From: Deltaproteobacteria bacterium
Lineage (GTDB): Bacteria; Desulfobacterota; Deferrimicrobia; Deferrimicrobiales; Deferrimicrobiaceae
Length of the DNA: 5,808 bases
NCBI GenBank assembly: GCA_021802685.1
Contig: JAJZRM010000201.1
Span: 1 to 5,808, forward strand
Reading direction: 5' to 3'
A program made the translations under genes and the position numbers. Below, in pieces: positions 3,922 to 5,808 of the stretch. Below the pieces are notes generated by a model. It had not been told where the DNA came from. It worked only from the letters and a program-made list of their open reading frames with translations, and ran no database searches. The first letter of the stretch is position 1. Each line of letters begins with the position of its first letter.

Positions 3922-5274
3922 ATGCGCTGTATTTTCATCCTCTTGCTGTCTATCACGCTTGTCTCTTCGGCGTTAGGCGAGGATATCGACTCGCGCTTTA
4001 AGTCGCTTGAGGATCGCTCGGCCGACCAGGAAAGAAAGATCAAGGAGCAGCAAAAGACGATCGAATCCTTGCGTTCCGCTTCGCGCACCGAAGCATCCTC
4101 TCAAGCCGGCGGGGGAAGGCTTCGCCTGCTCGACCTATCTCTTGATGCCCTCGTCGCCGCCGGGACATCTACCGAGGACGACGAATCACTGCAAACCCAG
4201 CAGGGAGGCGGCCACGACCCCCGCAAGCGCGGCTTTACCGTGCAGAACATCGAGTTGTCGCTTTCGGGGGCCGTCGACCCCTATTTTACCGGGGAATCCC
4301 ATATAGTCTTCTTCCTCGATCCGTTGTCCGGCGAGACAAAAGTGGAATTGGAGGAAGTGTTCCTGACGACGACTTCGCTGCCCTACGGCCTCCAACTCGA
4401 AGCGGGGCATTTCTTCACGGAGTTCGGCAGGCTCAATCCGAAACACCCCCACCAGTGGCACTGGCAGGACCAGTCGGTCATCAACACCCGGCTCTTCGGG
4501 CCGGACGGCATGCGTGGCCCCGGCTTCCGGTTGGGATGGCTCATGCCGCTGCCGTGGTTCTCCGAACTGCACGTCGGAGTCCAGAATGCAAACGGCGAGA
4601 CAATGGCGAGCTTTCTTGCCAATGAGGAGTTCTTCCAGGAGCGGCCGATCGGCAACCGTCCCTTTGTCAATAGGGGCGTGAAGTCACTCAAGGATCTTGT
4701 CTACCTGGCTCGCCTCGACAGCTCCTGGGACGTGCGCGACGACCTGACCGTGAAGCTAGGCCTTTCCGGCCTTTACGGCCCCAATGCCACGGGGCCGGAT
4801 GGGGAAACGTTCATTTACGGCGCGGATCTCGTCGTCAAGTGGCGCCCGGGGGGCGGCGAACGGGGATGGCCGTTCGTTCTCTGGGAGTCGGAGATCATGA
4901 AGCGGGACTACCGGGCTGCCGCATTCTTCGACAACTCCGACCCGGCCAACGTCGTCGACCTCTCCGCCACGCCCCTTCGGGATTGGGGAGCCTACACCCA
5001 GGTGCTGTACGGTTTCCATCCGGGTTGGGCCGCCGGGGTCCGGTACGACTTCGCAACCGGCAGCGGCGAGAGCATTGGAGGACGCGCCGCCGACCCGTTC
5101 CGGGACAACCGGCACCGCATTTCGCCGGTGATCGCGTGGCACGCGTCCGAATTCTCGCGTTTCCGCCTTCAGTACAACTTCGACCGTGCAGACCACCTGC
5201 CCGACAAGGAAGCCCACTCCGTCTGGCTGGGAGCCGAGATCATGTACGGCGCCCATGCAGCCCACGCGTATTAG
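3922..5274 (+). CDS. Outer-membrane beta-barrel (porin-like) protein of a metal-uptake locus
   Basis: A 450-residue protein. Residues 1-19 are a signal peptide (IFILLLSITLVSSALG). Residues about 22-52 form a charged coiled coil (DRSADQERKIKEQQKTIESL), as in trimeric phosphate-selective-type porins. From about 66 to the end it alternates short amphipathic strands and turns with many aromatic residues, ending in Tyr450, as expected for a barrel. Recognisable conserved parts are GFTVQNIELSLSGAVDPYF (104-122), VELEEVFLTT (141-150), GHFFTEFGRLNPKHPHQWHW (162-181) and GPDGMRGPG (193-201). The His-rich stretch at 175-180 and the terminal GAHAAHAY are possible metal ligands. No TonB box or plug domain is obvious. 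ATG 3922 has GGAGGAGGG upstream. It sits 12 bp before a ZnuA-type gene, so metal passage across the outer membrane is inferred; biochemical substrate is unknown. Confidence 0.8.
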   Translation: MRCIFILLLSITLVSSALGEDIDSRFKSLEDRSADQERKIKEQQKTIESLRSASRTEASSQAGGGRLRLLDLSLDALVAAGTSTEDDESLQTQQGGGHDPRKRGFTVQNIELSLSGAVDPYFTGESHIVFFLDPLSGETKVELEEVFLTTTSLPYGLQLEAGHFFTEFGRLNPKHPHQWHWQDQSVINTRLFGPDGMRGPGFRLGWLMPLPWFSELHVGVQNANGETMASFLANEEFFQERPIGNRPFVNRGVKSLKDLVYLARLDSSWDVRDDLTVKLGLSGLYGPNATGPDGETFIYGADLVVKWRPGGGERGWPFVLWESEIMKRDYRAAAFFDNSDPANVVDLSATPLRDWGAYTQVLYGFHPGWAAGVRYDFATGSGESIGGRAADPFRDNRHRISPVIAWHASEFSRFRLQYNFDRADHLPDKEAHSVWLGAEIMYGAHAAHAY

Positions 5275-5286
5275 GAGGATTACATC

Positions 5287-5808
5287 ATGAAGAAGGCCTT
5301 CTTTCTCATTTTGATGCTGTGCGCTTCGATAGACCCGGCGTTCGCGAAGGTGAACGTCGTCGCCACGCTTCCCTGGATCGGCAGCATCGCCAGGGAGGTC
5401 GGCAAGGACAGGGTCACCGTCAGCGTGCTCGTGAAGCCGAACCAGGATGCGCATTACATCGAAGCCAAGCCCAGCATGATCCTCGCCGTCAGCAAGGCCG
5501 ACGTCCTCATGTATAACGGCCTGGACCTGGAAGTGGGCTATCTCCCGCTGATCGTCACACAGTCGAGGAACTCGAAGATCCAGCCCGGTCAAAGGGGGAA
5601 CCTCGATTGTTCCCGTTTCGTCGACGCGATCGAGACGCCACACGGAGAGATCGACCGCAGCATGGGCGACGTCCACCCGTTCGGAAATCCCCACTACCAC
5701 TTTTCTCCGCGTCGGGTCCTCTCCGTCGCCGAAGGTATGGCCGGCGTCCTCTCCGACATCGAACCATCTCACGCCGAGGCTTACAAGGCCAACCTCGCTG
5801 CATTCCGG
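5287..5808 (+). CDS. znuA: ZnuA-type zinc/manganese ABC-transporter solute-binding protein, N-terminal part (cut by right window edge)
   Basis: The first 174 codons of a cluster A-I metal-binding protein (ZnuA/TroA/PsaA superfamily, usual length about 300). Residues 1-20 form a signal peptide with an AFA cleavage motif, leaving a mature start KVNVVATLPW typical of the family. There is no lipobox cysteine at the cleavage site. First ligand His56 lies in NQDAHYIEAKPSM, and second ligand His136 in GNPHYHFSP. The third histidine and the acidic ligand lie beyond the edge. Between them, TPHGEIDRSMGDVHPFG has two more histidines, a short version of the His-rich loop of zinc-specific members. It follows the barrel gene by 12 bp with AGGAGG overlapping that stop codon, so the two are in one operon. 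Zinc is favoured over manganese by the extra histidines and the neighbours, but this is inference. Confidence 0.92.
   Translation, partial: MKKAFFLILMLCASIDPAFAKVNVVATLPWIGSIAREVGKDRVTVSVLVKPNQDAHYIEAKPSMILAVSKADVLMYNGLDLEVGYLPLIVTQSRNSKIQPGQRGNLDCSRFVDAIETPHGEIDRSMGDVHPFGNPHYHFSPRRVLSVAEGMAGVLSDIEPSHAEAYKANLAAFR

Noticed and set aside
4756..5772. 338-codon minus-strand open frame opposite the barrel and znuA genes
   Set aside because: Composition and lack of any recognisable motif mark it as antisense shadow in GC-rich DNA. The plus-strand products have signal peptides, ligands and ribosome-binding sites.

Overview
The window looks like chromosomal DNA from a GC-rich Gram-negative bacterium. 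An outer-membrane beta-barrel protein next to a periplasmic metal-binding protein implies a double membrane. The KatG, PerR, AbrB/Doc, HicAB and DUF433 proteins resemble those of Deltaproteobacteria in the broad sense (Desulfobacterota, Desulfuromonadota) or nearby phyla such as Nitrospirota and NC10. I cannot fix the lineage from sequence alone.

Left block (1-1060, minus strand): the N-terminal 169 residues of catalase-peroxidase KatG run off the left edge. Upstream of it is a PerR-type Fur-family regulator with a near-consensus promoter built around TAGGAA/TTCCTA inverted repeats. A related inverted repeat lies between perR and katG. This is a peroxide-sensing and detoxification unit.

Middle block (about 1100-3500): a mosaic of small addiction-type genes and integration scars. 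From left to right it holds a first copy of a 43-bp direct repeat (1119-1161) and a minus-strand AbrB/MazE-type antitoxin plus Doc (Fic-fold) toxin operon. Next come a 3' fragment of a class II tRNA gene that starts at the anticodon loop (1977-2025) and an AT-rich stretch with helically phased TCCGTAG repeats. These are followed by the second copy of the repeat (2119-2161), a plus-strand hicAB operon with an operator-like inverted repeat, about 480 bp without a recognisable gene, and an orphan DUF433 antitoxin-like gene. The arrangement reads as the worn edge of an island integrated at a tRNA gene.

Right block (3534-5808, plus strand): a probable metal-uptake operon. It encodes a small secreted or membrane-anchored His/Cys-rich protein, a 450-residue outer-membrane barrel with an N-terminal coiled coil and a His-rich segment, and the first 174 residues of a ZnuA-type zinc/manganese-binding lipocalin-unrelated cluster A-I solute-binding protein that runs off the right edge. 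The three would bring a metal, most likely zinc, across the outer membrane and hand it to an ABC transporter whose other subunits should lie beyond the window.

Two genes (perR and hicA) have an ATG exactly at the predicted transcription start and no ribosome-binding site, so both may be translated from leaderless mRNAs.
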